Origin: DAOULY01 sp034414595
GTDB lineage: Bacteria > Chloroflexota > Dehalococcoidia > SZUA-161 > JAUWZY01
DNA: 47,711 bases
Assembly: GCA_034414595.1 (NCBI GenBank)
Contig: DAOULY010000007.1
Span: 1 to 47,711, forward strand
Reading direction: 5' to 3'
Shown here: positions 1 to 8,560 of the stretch, one piece after another
Layout: every line of letters begins with the position of its first letter
How positions within the stretch are numbered: the stretch's first letter is position 1
Notes under the pieces: model-generated
What the model was told of the DNA's origin: nothing
Databases searched by the model: none
What the model saw: only the letters and a program-made list of their open reading frames with translations
Program-made: the position numbers and the translations under genes

Positions 1-692
1 GCGGCATACCTCTTGATGAAAGCCGTGGCTGCGTCGCAGGAGATCTGGACGGCTTCGAGGAAGAGCAGTTTGTCCACATCCTCAGCCTTGGTCAGGTCCA
101 GCTCCTCTATTTTGTGCTCAGCCTTCATCTTCAGGCCTTTGATCCCCAGGCTTAGAAACTCCTTGGGGGTGAACCAGGAGGTCTGCTGTATGCTTAAGAA
201 TTGCTGGCGAGACGAAACATGACGGGTTGTAATGAAGTCTTTTACCTGACCTTCAGGTATCATCCTGTTGAAGATGTCCATTACTGTTTTGCCTTCCCAA
301 TAGGGGATGATTTCTTTCCTGATTATCTCTTTATCCTCTTCGCTTATCGTAACCGGGTCGCATTCCCTTGTAGCGAGCGTATCTAATTCCTCCTTAAGCC
401 ATTCGAGCGATATCTCCGGGAAGAGGTGTACACCCCGAGGTTTGGTTGTTATGCCACCGACAATCAGTTCGTCAGGGCCAATGTCGATGCTGAGGTCCTC
501 GAGAATATCCGCCAGGGCCTTGGCCCTTCTGATTTCCTTGGGCTCTCCCTCTGTTTTCTTGAATGAATTCGTCAGCGAAAGGCACCTTTCCACCGAAACA
601 TGAGGGGTCGAGTGGATGTGCTGCCCTCTCAACCTTTCAACTCTTGGCGTAATATCCTTCTCCAGCTCTAATACCTGAGTGTTCCTGTTCAT
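1..692 (-). CDS. Glycyl radical enzyme (pyruvate formate-lyase family), N-terminal part, cut by window edge
   Basis: An uninterrupted minus-strand frame starts at the ATG at 692 and runs off the left edge after about 230 codons. A strong ribosome site (GGAAAGGAGAGG) lies directly upstream. The N-terminus follows the PFL2 / glycyl-radical dehydratase pattern: a 'RVERLRGQ' opening, then 'KTEGEPKEIRRAKAL', 'DELIVGG', 'KPRGVHLFPE' and 'IIPYWEGKTV'. In this family (glycerol/diol dehydratases, choline TMA-lyase, hydroxyphenylacetate decarboxylase, alkyl- and arylsuccinate synthases) these stretches precede the catalytic Cys and the C-terminal glycyl loop. Both of those lie outside the window, so the substrate cannot be assigned. 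An activating radical-SAM enzyme would be expected nearby but is not in view. The family call is firm; the subfamily is unknown. Confidence 0.85.
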   Translation of the reverse strand, partial: MNRNTQVLELEKDITPRVERLRGQHIHSTPHVSVERCLSLTNSFKKTEGEPKEIRRAKALADILEDLSIDIGPDELIVGGITTKPRGVHLFPEISLEWLKEELDTLATRECDPVTISEEDKEIIRKEIIPYWEGKTVMDIFNRMIPEGQVKDFITTRHVSSRQQFLSIQQTSWFTPKEFLSLGIKGLKMKAEHKIEELDLTKAEDVDKLLFLEAVQISCDAATAFIKRYA

Positions 693-780
693 CTCCTCTC
701 CTTTCCCACCAAGCGCCCTCAATCATTGCTTACCGGCAAATAAACGAAGTGAGAGCACAGTATTCGGATGCGATATGAGC

Positions 781-810
781 ATTATACTTTTGCTTGGGGG
801 GGTTTGTCAA
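781..810 (-). promoter_or_regulatory. Sigma70-like promoter for the glycyl radical enzyme gene
   Basis: On the minus strand a perfect TTGACA (810-805) is followed by an 18-base spacer containing a C7 run and a perfect TATAAT (786-781). The predicted start, near 774, leaves a leader of about 80 bases before the ATG at 692. No gene is seen in the rest of 693-1054. Confidence 0.65.
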
Positions 811-1054
811 ACCGCCCAGGCAGGAACTCTGTGCAGATGTGAGTCCGATACCCAGCGCACACCGAGTCCTCAATAGATCGATTCTGGGCTAACAAACGAC
901 CGCTGACCGCCTTCATGTTAGCCCAGAAACAGAACCAGGCATCAGCTTGATTCTCAATCCTGGTATACCCTCCCCTCCTCCATATATCACACTTATTACC
1001 TCTCGTCAAGCCCAACAACACCAGGTTCTGCTCAGACATGGGACATGGTATAAT

Positions 1055-1318
1055 ATGCGCACACATTATGAGTCTGTAAGTGAAATTGTCAAAGAAATAC
1101 CAGGAACTCTTGAGCAGGATACCCGTGGCTTATTTCCTTTATCGCACTGCATCTATGGAAGGGATTATTCAAAGTGGATCAAGAAATATGGGATGTGGCT
1201 CTGGCCAGAAGACGACGTAAGAGCTATGTTGAAGGAAGTTGGATTCTCAGAAGTTTCCATCACCTATGCAAAAGGATTCATGATGCCTAAGATGATGATT
1301 GCACGCGGGGTCAAGTAA
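1055..1318 (+). pseudogene. C-terminal fragment of a class I SAM-dependent methyltransferase
   Basis: The frame encodes 87 residues from the ATG at 1055. Only the tail of a methyltransferase is recognisable: a 'WPEDDVRAMLKEVGF' helix followed by a strand and 'MMPKMMIARG', typical of the last beta strands of UbiE/Methyltransf_11 enzymes. The SAM-binding GxGxG half is absent, and upstream sequence gives no continuation in any frame. No clear ribosome site precedes the ATG. It sits 56 bases before an intact methyltransferase gene of a different subtype. It is best read as a remnant; a short expressed protein is possible. Confidence 0.4.
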
Positions 1319-1374
1319 TAGCCAGACAGACAAAGTTAGCTGGATACCACAGTAAAGTGATAAGGAGGTAAACA

Positions 1375-2172
1375 ATGAAAGAGAAGACGGAAGAGCCATA
1401 TTACGGGTATAGAGCAATTACTTATATCAGCATGGGTCTAATTGGAAGTGGAATTGTAGGCATAGCGCTTGGAATCACCTTCACGTTGTTAGCGTATTCA
1501 ACCTGGCTTTTGGTCCTCTGTTGGGTTTTAGGGGCACTATTGCTCATCGCTGGATTGCTCTGGCATCTTTCTATGTCTCCTATAGCTGACCCTGCGAAGT
1601 TGCAAGTTCTTGAGGACAATTTCCTTAATCTGCTGAGAACCGTTTGGGACGGTAAGGGAAAGGCATTGGACATTGGGACGGGGCGTGGTCGGATAGCAGT
1701 CTCAATAGCAAGGGGATTCCCTGAAGCTCAGGTGATCGGCGTAGACACATGGGCGGGGATATGGGGCAAGTGGGGACAGACGAAAGAGGGTGCTGAAAGG
1801 AATGCAACGATAGCAAAAGTGGACAACCGATGCACATTCCAGCATGGTAATGCACTGGAGCTGCCTTTTGATGATGGAGAATTCCCACTAGTTGTAAGCG
1901 CCTTCACCTTTCACGAGATTCGCGTACCCGACCGAACGGTTCTGCTTAAGGAAGTTATTCGAGTCCTAGCACCCGGTGGTAACTTCGCGATATGCGATCT
2001 TTTTCCCAAGGGATATGGAGTAAAGCAAGTCCCGGAACTTGTCCAGAAGGTAGAACAGCTCGGCGTCGAGGACGTGAAACACCAAACCTTCCGAGAGGCA
2101 GGTATTGAGCTTGGAGGACTCTCCGGCATCTGGGGATTCGGTTATCTCAGCGGGAAAAAGAAGACTCACTAA
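1375..2172 (+). CDS. Membrane-anchored class I SAM-dependent methyltransferase
   Basis: A 265-residue protein with AAGGAGG five bases before the ATG. Residues about 16-65 form two hydrophobic helices, so the enzyme is likely anchored with its catalytic domain in the cytoplasm. The methyltransferase fold follows: motif I 'ALDIGTGRGRIAVSIA' (about 97-112), the acidic end of strand 2 'VIGVDTW', motif II with 'GNALELPFDDGEFPLVVS', and motif III 'EVIRVLAPGGNFAICDL'. The substrate is not evident; the 'FTFHEI' after motif II and the lipid-proximal anchor fit a small lipid or quinone-like acceptor, which is a guess. It stands alone between remnants. Confidence 0.85.
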   Translation: MKEKTEEPYYGYRAITYISMGLIGSGIVGIALGITFTLLAYSTWLLVLCWVLGALLLIAGLLWHLSMSPIADPAKLQVLEDNFLNLLRTVWDGKGKALDIGTGRGRIAVSIARGFPEAQVIGVDTWAGIWGKWGQTKEGAERNATIAKVDNRCTFQHGNALELPFDDGEFPLVVSAFTFHEIRVPDRTVLLKEVIRVLAPGGNFAICDLFPKGYGVKQVPELVQKVEQLGVEDVKHQTFREAGIELGGLSGIWGFGYLSGKKKTH

Positions 2173-2466
2173 CAATGAGAGCTATGAGGCAGTTACTGAG
2201 TGCATGAATAGAACCCCAAAATGGATAGGAATACCGAAATCCGGTAATTAGCGAGACTGAATGTCTTTCTATGTCTAATACGGCTGGTGCGACGTAGAGA
2301 ACGAAAGCATAGCGGCAAAGAAAGCGAGTCAAATTAGCCCTTAGGATAGCAAGGAAGTGGAAAAGGAAACGGGTGACAGGCCACAGTAGAAGAAAACTTG
2401 GAAAGATATTGTGCTGCGTGGTTTGCTATCAATGGAATGACGACAACACTCAGGGAATGCTAAATT

Positions 2467-2571
2467 ATGGATGAAATACAGATAATTGACACTGATGCTG
2501 ACAACATACATCAATACGGATTCTGTGGTTACAAAGAAAAGATAGGTAGAACGTCATGCTACCTGAAATGA
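2467..2571 (+). pseudogene. N-terminal remnant of a GNAT/YoaP-type acetyltransferase
   Basis: A 34-codon frame (ATG at 2467, TGA at 2569-2571) begins MDEIQIIDTDADNI and continues 'QYGFCGYKEKIG'. I recognise this as the opening of a GNAT family whose N-terminus carries an 'xYGxCGYK' signature. The protein then stops and shows no acetyl-CoA-binding motif. Its end overlaps the start of the HEAT-like gene at 2556 in another frame, so that gene appears fused onto a truncated copy. The rest of 2173-2466 shows nothing recognisable. Confidence 0.35.
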
Positions 2572-3176
2572 GCGACAAAAACATCAACGTTGGAGGCGTA
2601 GCTGAAAAGGCATTGGAGGACACGGAACTACTCTCACAATTATTAGACGGGCTTACATCCAAGAAGGAAACATTTCGGTACAATTGCTTCAAGGTCCTGA
2701 TGCTTATAAGCCAAGAGCATGGTGAGTTGCTATACCCCAAATGGGATTATTTTGTTGAGCTTCTAAGCAGCGACCACACCTACTGGAAACTAAGTGCGCT
2801 GCAAATAATAGCAAACCTCACAAAGGTCGACACGGAAAACAAATTTGAGAGTATATTTGAGAGGTATTACGGGCTACTTGATGACAAGAGCATGATTCCA
2901 GCTGCATATGTCGCTGCCAATTCTGGAAAGATAGTCAAAGCGAAACCAGAACTGGAACCCAGCATAACGAACAAGTTGCTGAATATAGATGAGACACATC
3001 ACGAGGCCGAACGTAAAGACCTGATAAAAGCAGGGGCTATAGAAGCATTCAGCGAATACTTCGAAGAAGCTAAGGATAAAGACAAGATCACCGAATTTGT
3101 CAAAGAACAGCTGAATAGCACGAGTCCAAAGACCAGAAAGACAGCGAAGAACTTCTTGCGCATATGGCAGAAATGA
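2556..3176 (+). CDS. HEAT-like repeat protein (paralogue 1)
   Basis: A 206-residue, mostly alpha-helical protein with degenerate HEAT/armadillo-type helices, for example 'LLSQLLDGLTSKKETFRYNC' followed by 'FKVLMLISQE' and 'KLSALQIIANLTKVD'. The C-terminus is rich in Lys/Arg ('SPKTRKTAKNFLRI'). It aligns along its whole length with the next gene (3246-3893): both have the 'L.YP/S(K/R)(W/F)D(Y/F)F' block, the 'NKFE.IF..Y' block and the same tail, so they arose by tandem duplication. No signal peptide or membrane helix is seen. Such proteins are usually binding scaffolds; no partner can be named. The ATG at 2556 is used; the ATG at 2568 is an alternative, and neither has a strong ribosome site. 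Confidence 0.75.
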   Translation: MLPEMSDKNINVGGVAEKALEDTELLSQLLDGLTSKKETFRYNCFKVLMLISQEHGELLYPKWDYFVELLSSDHTYWKLSALQIIANLTKVDTENKFESIFERYYGLLDDKSMIPAAYVAANSGKIVKAKPELEPSITNKLLNIDETHHEAERKDLIKAGAIEAFSEYFEEAKDKDKITEFVKEQLNSTSPKTRKTAKNFLRIWQK

Positions 3177-3245
3177 AAAGAGAGAAACCACTAAAATGAA
3201 TACGAGGCAAGAATAGATAATGAAGTAATATGATAGAGGTCTGAC

Positions 3246-3893
3246 ATGCCGGAATCAAAATTACTCCAAGAGATTGCTCAAAAAGAGACCAATAAGGAAG
3301 AAATCAGGGATAGAGTTATCGAGAAGCCAAGACTGCTCTCAGAGATTATCGAAGGATTAAGCTCCGACAATGCCCGTGTCAAATACGGCTGCGCTAAAAT
3401 CCTGCGTATGATCAGCGAGAAGGAACCTGAAATACTCTATAGTAGATTCGATTTCTTTGCCAGCCTTATCGATAGCGATAACACATTTCTCAAGTGGGGC
3501 GCAATTCATATTCTCGCCAATCTAGCCGCCGTGGACTCAGAAAACAAGTTCGAAAAGATCTTTGACAAGTACTTTGCCCCCATCCCTGGTCCGGTTTTAA
3601 TTACAGCTGCTAACGTAATTGGAGGGACAGCCAAGATAGCTTTGGCAAAGCCAAAGTTCACCGAGAAGATCGCCAAAGAACTGTTGAAGGTTGAAACGGC
3701 GACATACCAGACAACCGAGTGCAGCAACATTGCACTCGGACACACCATAGAGTCTTTTGACAGATTTTTCGATCAGATCAAGGACAAAGAGCCAGTAGTT
3801 GCACTCATCAAGAAACAGCTCAGGAATACGAGAAACGCAACCAGGAAAAAAGCCGAGAGATTCTTGAGGAAACATGAGATTCGGAGTTTCTAA
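3246..3893 (+). CDS. HEAT-like repeat protein (paralogue 2)
   Basis: A 215-residue helical repeat protein, tandem paralogue of the preceding gene with 69 bases between them. An AGAGGT-type ribosome site precedes the ATG by a few bases. HEAT-like helices run through 'LLSEIIEGLSSDNARVKYGC' and 'AKILRMISEKEPEILYSRFD', then 'KWGAIHILANLAAVDSENKF'. The basic tail 'NTRNATRKKAERFLRKHE' matches the paralogue. No catalytic residues are evident. A terminator-like hairpin lies 50 bases after the stop, so the pair probably forms a short unit. Function is unknown. Confidence 0.8.
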   Translation: MPESKLLQEIAQKETNKEEIRDRVIEKPRLLSEIIEGLSSDNARVKYGCAKILRMISEKEPEILYSRFDFFASLIDSDNTFLKWGAIHILANLAAVDSENKFEKIFDKYFAPIPGPVLITAANVIGGTAKIALAKPKFTEKIAKELLKVETATYQTTECSNIALGHTIESFDRFFDQIKDKEPVVALIKKQLRNTRNATRKKAERFLRKHEIRSF

Positions 3894-3941
3894 CACTTCA
3901 CCAGCATTGACCGAACACCGAGGAAAATATCGAGTCCAGCC

Positions 3942-3991
3942 GCTGCCCTGTGCGGGAGGTTAGCGCCACGTTGCTGGGCAGCTCTCTTTTT
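3942..3991 (+). terminator. Terminator-like hairpin after the HEAT-like pair
   Basis: GCTGCCC (3942-3948) pairs perfectly with GGGCAGC (3976-3982) across a 27-base loop and is followed by TCTCTTTTT. It lies between convergent genes: the HEAT-like pair (plus) and the hydrolase (minus). The long loop makes it less than ideal. Confidence 0.45.
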
Positions 3992-4030
3992 GGAACAAGG
4001 CAACGTTTCCTATTTTGACAATCGTTCCCC

Positions 4031-4813
4031 TTAACGCAATTCTTCCTTAATGATTTCATAGAATTTATCCCTCGCCTCCCTTTCAATCCAGGGCAAATGC
4101 CCGCAGTTCTTGAGCAGGATAAATCGAAAGCTTTTTAGAACGGTGGACAGGGGCTTTTGGACCCCTTCAGGCGAATGGGGATCGTAGTCGCCATGGATCG
4201 CCACCACCGGGCATTGAATTTGTTTTCCGATTTCCAGAAGGTCTCCACTACTTCTTAGTTTCGTGGCATCGTTCCACACACTTTTATAGATATGGTACTG
4301 GACTTCCAGACCCTCGGTGTCGAGGGTCAAGGGGTTGTAGGCATCAGCCTTGGTAAACAGCTTGCCGAGTTGTGCCAGGGGTGCGTTTTTGTCTCTAACG
4401 GCAGGATCGTTCAAGGTTTCCATCAAAGAATGGGCTTCCCTCCTTTCCCCCTCACTGAGGCGGCTTAACCGAGTCTCTTGAATTTTGACAGCATATTGTT
4501 CTTCGTAAACTCCACTCCCAATGAGGATGAGTTTTTTGACAAATGCAGGATACCGAGCGGCAAAGATAAAACTGAGCATCGCCCCCCAGGACGAACCGAT
4601 CAAAGTGACAGGTAGGTCTCCGTTCTTTTCTAAAACGGCCCGTAACTCTTGGACCTGTCCTTCAAGGGACGTTGCCGTTTGAAGCGGCTCCAAAACACCC
4701 CAAGCAGTTGAGAGTTCCCGCGCCACCGGGGCCATTTGCCCAGGTGCACCAGGACCGCCGTGAATGACGACTACGTTAAATGGTGCCTTTCCATATTTCC
4801 TTGGATTTTCCAT
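4031..4813 (-). CDS. Alpha/beta-hydrolase (proline iminopeptidase / AB_hydrolase_1 type)
   Basis: A 260-residue soluble protein with the full alpha/beta-hydrolase signature. The oxyanion-hole loop 'VIHGGPGAPG' is at 17-25, the nucleophile elbow 'GSSWG' has Ser75, the acid lies in 'HGDYDPH' (Asp209 or Asp211), and the catalytic His239 is in 'CGHLPW'. The HGGPG loop is typical of prolyl aminopeptidases and related hydrolases; a cap domain of about 70 residues lies between strands 6 and 7. The substrate is unknown. The ATG at 4813 has only a weak ribosome site. The gene is monocistronic and convergent with the HEAT-like pair. Confidence 0.88.
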   Translation of the reverse strand: MENPRKYGKAPFNVVVIHGGPGAPGQMAPVARELSTAWGVLEPLQTATSLEGQVQELRAVLEKNGDLPVTLIGSSWGAMLSFIFAARYPAFVKKLILIGSGVYEEQYAVKIQETRLSRLSEGERREAHSLMETLNDPAVRDKNAPLAQLGKLFTKADAYNPLTLDTEGLEVQYHIYKSVWNDATKLRSSGDLLEIGKQIQCPVVAIHGDYDPHSPEGVQKPLSTVLKSFRFILLKNCGHLPWIEREARDKFYEIIKEELR

Positions 4814-5069
4814 GGGTGTTCTCAGCTTTGCTCAAACCGCACGCAGGGTATATGTTAGAGGCAGTGTGCATTCTCCAGCCTGCCTTTGCCGCCCAACAAG
4901 TAATTATACAAGAAAAGAACTTCTACATATGCAGGTGTGCAGGAATTCCTCTTATGAAATTGCCTTTGCTTAGCCCTATTATGTCATCTTGCCACTGAGT
5001 TTAACCAGAACTACGCCTGCGACAAAAGGTATTGCCAATGAAATTCATGCCACCTTTTGCAGATATTTC

Positions 5070-5097
5070 TTGACAGATCAATAAGACAATGTATAGG
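5070..5097 (+). promoter_or_regulatory. Sigma70-like promoter for the flavoprotein operon
   Basis: TTGACA (5070-5075), a 16-base spacer and TATAGG (5092-5097) lie about 30 bases before the AAGGAGGAGAG ribosome site of the flavoprotein gene at 5128. The stretch 4814-5069 holds no other recognisable feature. Confidence 0.45.
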
Positions 5098-5127
5098 ATA
5101 GGGCATAGTAAAACTTAAGGAGGAGAG

Positions 5128-6744
5128 ATGGCACAGTATGACGGCATAATCATTGGCGCCGGGCCCAATGGACTCACCCTGGGCGCCTACATGGCTAAGG
5201 CAGGGCTCAAGGTACTGCTGCTGGAGAAGAGGTTTGAGCTGGGAGGTGGCCTGGCCACCGAGGTGGTAACCATCCCCGGCTTCCTGCACAACACTCACGC
5301 CGTATATCATATGATGGTGGACTACTCACCGGTGTTCAAGGACCTCAACCTCGAGGCTGATTACGGCCTGAAGTGGGTCTATCCACCACTGCAGTTCGCC
5401 ATGCCCTTCTCCGATGGCAGCGCCCTCTGCCTCTACACTGATGTGGAGAAGTCCTGCGCCTCCATCGCCAAGTTCTCCCAGAAGGACGCCGAGGCCTATC
5501 GCAACATGTACCACAAGTACAACCAGTATATGGAGGATTTCATCGGACCCGCCACCTACCATGAGGCCATACCAGCCTTCGAGCAGATGGTCAAGCTACA
5601 GTCCACAGATGTCGGCAAGGAGATCAGCGAGCTCACCGAGCACACGCCCAAGGATATCGTGGACGGGCTCTTCGAGCACGACAAGGTCCGTGCCCTGTTC
5701 CTCTATCTCGCCTGCATGTGGGGCCTGGACTACGACCTCGAGGGCCTGGGCTATCTGGTCCCCCTTTATATCAACCGGGCCCCCAATTACCGGCTCACTG
5801 TCGGCGGCTCACACCGCCTCGCCCACCTCATGAGCAAGTACATCTACGACCACAGCGGCATGGTCATCGCCAATCAATTGATCAAGAGAATCGTCATCGA
5901 GAATGGCGAGGCCAAAGGCGTTGAGCTCGAGGATGGCCGCATCATCGAGGCCAACAGATTCGTCTGCAGCAGCATCGATCCCTACCAGACCTTCGTCAAG
6001 CTCGTCGGCGAACAAAATCTGTCCTCCGACTTCGTCACCAGGGTCAAAGACTGGACCTGGGAGTGGGACAGCCTGTTCGATGTCCATCTCGCCCTTGATG
6101 CAGCACCCCAATTCACCGCCGCAGCTTCCACCCCCGATATCGGCGAGGCCTTTATCTATCTGCTGGGCTATGAGTCTGAGCAGGACCTGGTGAATCACTG
6201 GATGGCAATAAAGAGAGGCGAGCTGGTGGATGGCGGCTTCAACTGTTGCTTCCCCAGCGTCCACGATCCCACTCAGGCGCCTCCGGGAAGGCACACCGGG
6301 CTCATCTCCCAGCACGCCCCCTACCAACTCAAGGAGGGAGGGGCTGAGGCCTGGTATAAGATCAGAGAGCAGCACGCCGACCGCTGCGTCGCCACCCTGC
6401 GCAAGTATGTGCCCAACATGAACGAAGAAAATATATTATGGCGCTATATCGCCACTCCTCTCGACATCGAGAACAAGTTTGCCGATATGGTCCGAGGCTC
6501 ATACAAGCAGGGAGCCTACCTGCCCTTGCAGATGGGCTACCTCAGGCCCAACGAGGAGTGCTCCCACCACCACACCCCGATCAAGAATCTTTATCTGTGT
6601 GGCTCCAGTACCTTCTCCGGAGGCTGTGTTATCTGGGGCCCGGGCTACAACGCTGCCAACAGAATCGCCGAGGATTTAGGGGTTGCCAAGTGGTGGCCCA
6701 AGTTAGAGCTGGTAACAAAGGCCGAAGAAAAGGGCCTGCTATAG
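5128..6744 (+). CDS. Phytoene-desaturase-like FAD-dependent oxidoreductase (paralogue 1)
   Basis: A 538-residue flavoprotein of the phytoene dehydrogenase / COG1233 group. The FAD-binding Rossmann motif 'IIIGAGPNGL' is at 7-16, followed by the strand-2 Glu in 'VLLLEKRFELGGG', and the C-terminal FAD motif 'LYLCGSSTFSGG' plus 'GPGYNAANRIAEDLG' ends the protein. Family members desaturate, saturate or isomerise isoprenoids and other hydrophobic substrates; the substrate here is unknown. The ribosome site AAGGAGGAGAG precedes the ATG. It opens the run of flavoprotein, SDR and PEP-mobile-domain genes and is clearly diverged from the paralogues at 6871 and 11597, which are closer to each other. Its codons are strongly C/G-ending compared with its neighbours, which may indicate a separate origin. 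Confidence 0.9.
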   Translation: MAQYDGIIIGAGPNGLTLGAYMAKAGLKVLLLEKRFELGGGLATEVVTIPGFLHNTHAVYHMMVDYSPVFKDLNLEADYGLKWVYPPLQFAMPFSDGSALCLYTDVEKSCASIAKFSQKDAEAYRNMYHKYNQYMEDFIGPATYHEAIPAFEQMVKLQSTDVGKEISELTEHTPKDIVDGLFEHDKVRALFLYLACMWGLDYDLEGLGYLVPLYINRAPNYRLTVGGSHRLAHLMSKYIYDHSGMVIANQLIKRIVIENGEAKGVELEDGRIIEANRFVCSSIDPYQTFVKLVGEQNLSSDFVTRVKDWTWEWDSLFDVHLALDAAPQFTAAASTPDIGEAFIYLLGYESEQDLVNHWMAIKRGELVDGGFNCCFPSVHDPTQAPPGRHTGLISQHAPYQLKEGGAEAWYKIREQHADRCVATLRKYVPNMNEENILWRYIATPLDIENKFADMVRGSYKQGAYLPLQMGYLRPNEECSHHHTPIKNLYLCGSSTFSGGCVIWGPGYNAANRIAEDLGVAKWWPKLELVTKAEEKGLL

Positions 6745-6870
6745 TTGCTGGTAATGAGCGATCCACGCAACAGAACAAGGAAGGGCATCTGCAGTTCATC
6801 TATTGATGAAAGCGGCAACACCCTTCTCACTTCTCACTGTGGAGCTTAGCTTAGGAGGAAAGGAGTAACG

Positions 6871-8535
6871 ATGGCAGACGCCAGCTACGATGCATTAATA
6901 ATTGGAGGCGGCCCCAATGGCTTGATAGTTGCTCTATATCTGGCCCGTGCCGGGATGAATGTAGCTGTGTTGGAAAGGCAGCATGAGTTAGGTGGCGGCG
7001 GCTGCAGCGAGGAACTACCACTTCCAGGATTCGTTAGCAATCCCTGTGCCCATTTCCATTTCTTCTATCGGGCTCCGGTATGGCAGGACTTCAAGCTATG
7101 GGAAAAGGGTGGCGAGTATGTCTTCTCCGATCTTGGCCCGGCCGTGATCTATGATGATGACACATGCTATCAAACATATCCAGGTTCAGTAGTGGCCGAT
7201 CCCATAACCTATGCCGAACGATACTCGCCAGAGAATTTCGCCAAGACTGTGCGGGAAATCGCCAGGTTCTCCCAGAAGGACGCTGAGACCGCCAATATGA
7301 TCTTCGAGAGATTTGAACGAAAGTGGGATCGCGCTCTCGCAGAGTGGCGGTTCAATCCACCATTCCTCTGGGGTCAAAAGGACCCACTGGAAATGCTATT
7401 TGATGACCCCAAGGATGGCATGGACCCACTTTATCAGGTGATGACTGTTAAGGAAGTTGCTTGGGACCTCTTTGAGAGCGCCGAGTTGAGAAACATGTTT
7501 ATGAGGTCAGCAATGTCCAGTGCTTGTTGCTTTCCCGGTGATGTGATGCACATAGGCGACGTTATCGACCAAATTAGAGTTGTTCTGGCACTTTTCACTC
7601 CAGCTTCCCCTCGAAGTGGCACTCATACTATAATCCATGCCTTACAGCGGGCTCTCAGCGAGATTGGGGGCAAGTTCTTCGTTCACCACGAGGTGGACAA
7701 AGTGCTCATTGATAATGGCCGAGCCGTGGGTGTTCGGCTGGCAGACGGGACCGAGATCGAGGCCAAGAAGCTGGTGGTCAGCGATGCCGAGCCCAATCAG
7801 ACCATGTTCAGATTTGTAGGCGAGGAGTATCTCAGCCCTCAGCTCGCTCGCCGCGTTCAGAACTTCTCCTTTGACAGGGCTAACCTGTTCTGGGTCCATA
7901 TTGCCTTCCATGAGCTTCCCCAATACAAAGCGGCGGACTATAACCCGGATTGTTTGCGCGCCTACAGATTCTTCTATCTGCCTAAGGACCCGGAAATCCT
8001 GGCCTATAAGCACCAGATAGAGCTGTTCACTCGCGGCATCCCAGAGAAGCTATGCCTTCTGGTTGGCATCGACAGCATGCTCGATAAGACCCGGGCACCA
8101 GAGGGCCAGCACAACGTCCTTTTCGAACAATTTACCGCCCCAGCACGCTATTTTTCAGAGAGAGAATGGCTGCGCATGAAGAAGGAGATCGTCGATGAAC
8201 TGGTAAGGCAGTGGCAGTGGTATGCCCCCAATATGACCTGGGACAATATCATTGGGGCTTACGCCAATACCCCACAAGATGTAGCGGACAGGAACATCAA
8301 CATGCGCGAAGGTAGCTGGTCTGTGGGAGCGATGACTGCCTCTCAAATGGGCAGGAACAGGCCCTGTCCCGAGCTGGCACGATACCGAACGCCGATAAAG
8401 GACCTCTATATGTGTGGTGCGGCCATGCACTACGGAGGCGGCTTTCGTGGCCGAAACGGCTACAATTGCTACAAAATCCTAGCCGAGGATTTTGGCCTGC
8501 CCAAGGTGTGGGAGGAAAAAGGGCGCCCCTATTGA
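6871..8535 (+). CDS. Phytoene-desaturase-like FAD-dependent oxidoreductase (paralogue 2)
   Basis: A 554-residue flavoprotein with 'LIIGGGPNGL' (9-18), 'AVLERQHELGGGGCSEE' and the C-terminal FAD motif 'LYMCGAAMHYGGG' with 'GRNGYNCYKILAEDFG'. AGGAGGAAAGGAG precedes the ATG. It has the same length as the paralogue at 11597 and is nearly identical to it over the last 50 residues, including at DNA level. No signal peptide or membrane helix is seen, so it is cytoplasmic or peripheral. The SDR gene follows after 25 bases, so they are probably co-transcribed. A redox or isomerisation step on a hydrophobic or acyl-CoA substrate is inferred from family and context only. Confidence 0.9.
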   Translation: MADASYDALIIGGGPNGLIVALYLARAGMNVAVLERQHELGGGGCSEELPLPGFVSNPCAHFHFFYRAPVWQDFKLWEKGGEYVFSDLGPAVIYDDDTCYQTYPGSVVADPITYAERYSPENFAKTVREIARFSQKDAETANMIFERFERKWDRALAEWRFNPPFLWGQKDPLEMLFDDPKDGMDPLYQVMTVKEVAWDLFESAELRNMFMRSAMSSACCFPGDVMHIGDVIDQIRVVLALFTPASPRSGTHTIIHALQRALSEIGGKFFVHHEVDKVLIDNGRAVGVRLADGTEIEAKKLVVSDAEPNQTMFRFVGEEYLSPQLARRVQNFSFDRANLFWVHIAFHELPQYKAADYNPDCLRAYRFFYLPKDPEILAYKHQIELFTRGIPEKLCLLVGIDSMLDKTRAPEGQHNVLFEQFTAPARYFSEREWLRMKKEIVDELVRQWQWYAPNMTWDNIIGAYANTPQDVADRNINMREGSWSVGAMTASQMGRNRPCPELARYRTPIKDLYMCGAAMHYGGGFRGRNGYNCYKILAEDFGLPKVWEEKGRPY

Positions 8536-8560
8536 ATAAGGAAAGGAGAACTGTTCTGCC

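Noticed and set aside
5809..6375. Long minus-strand frame inside the first flavoprotein
   Set aside because: It is a mirror of a GC-rich coding region with no ribosome site and low-complexity composition.
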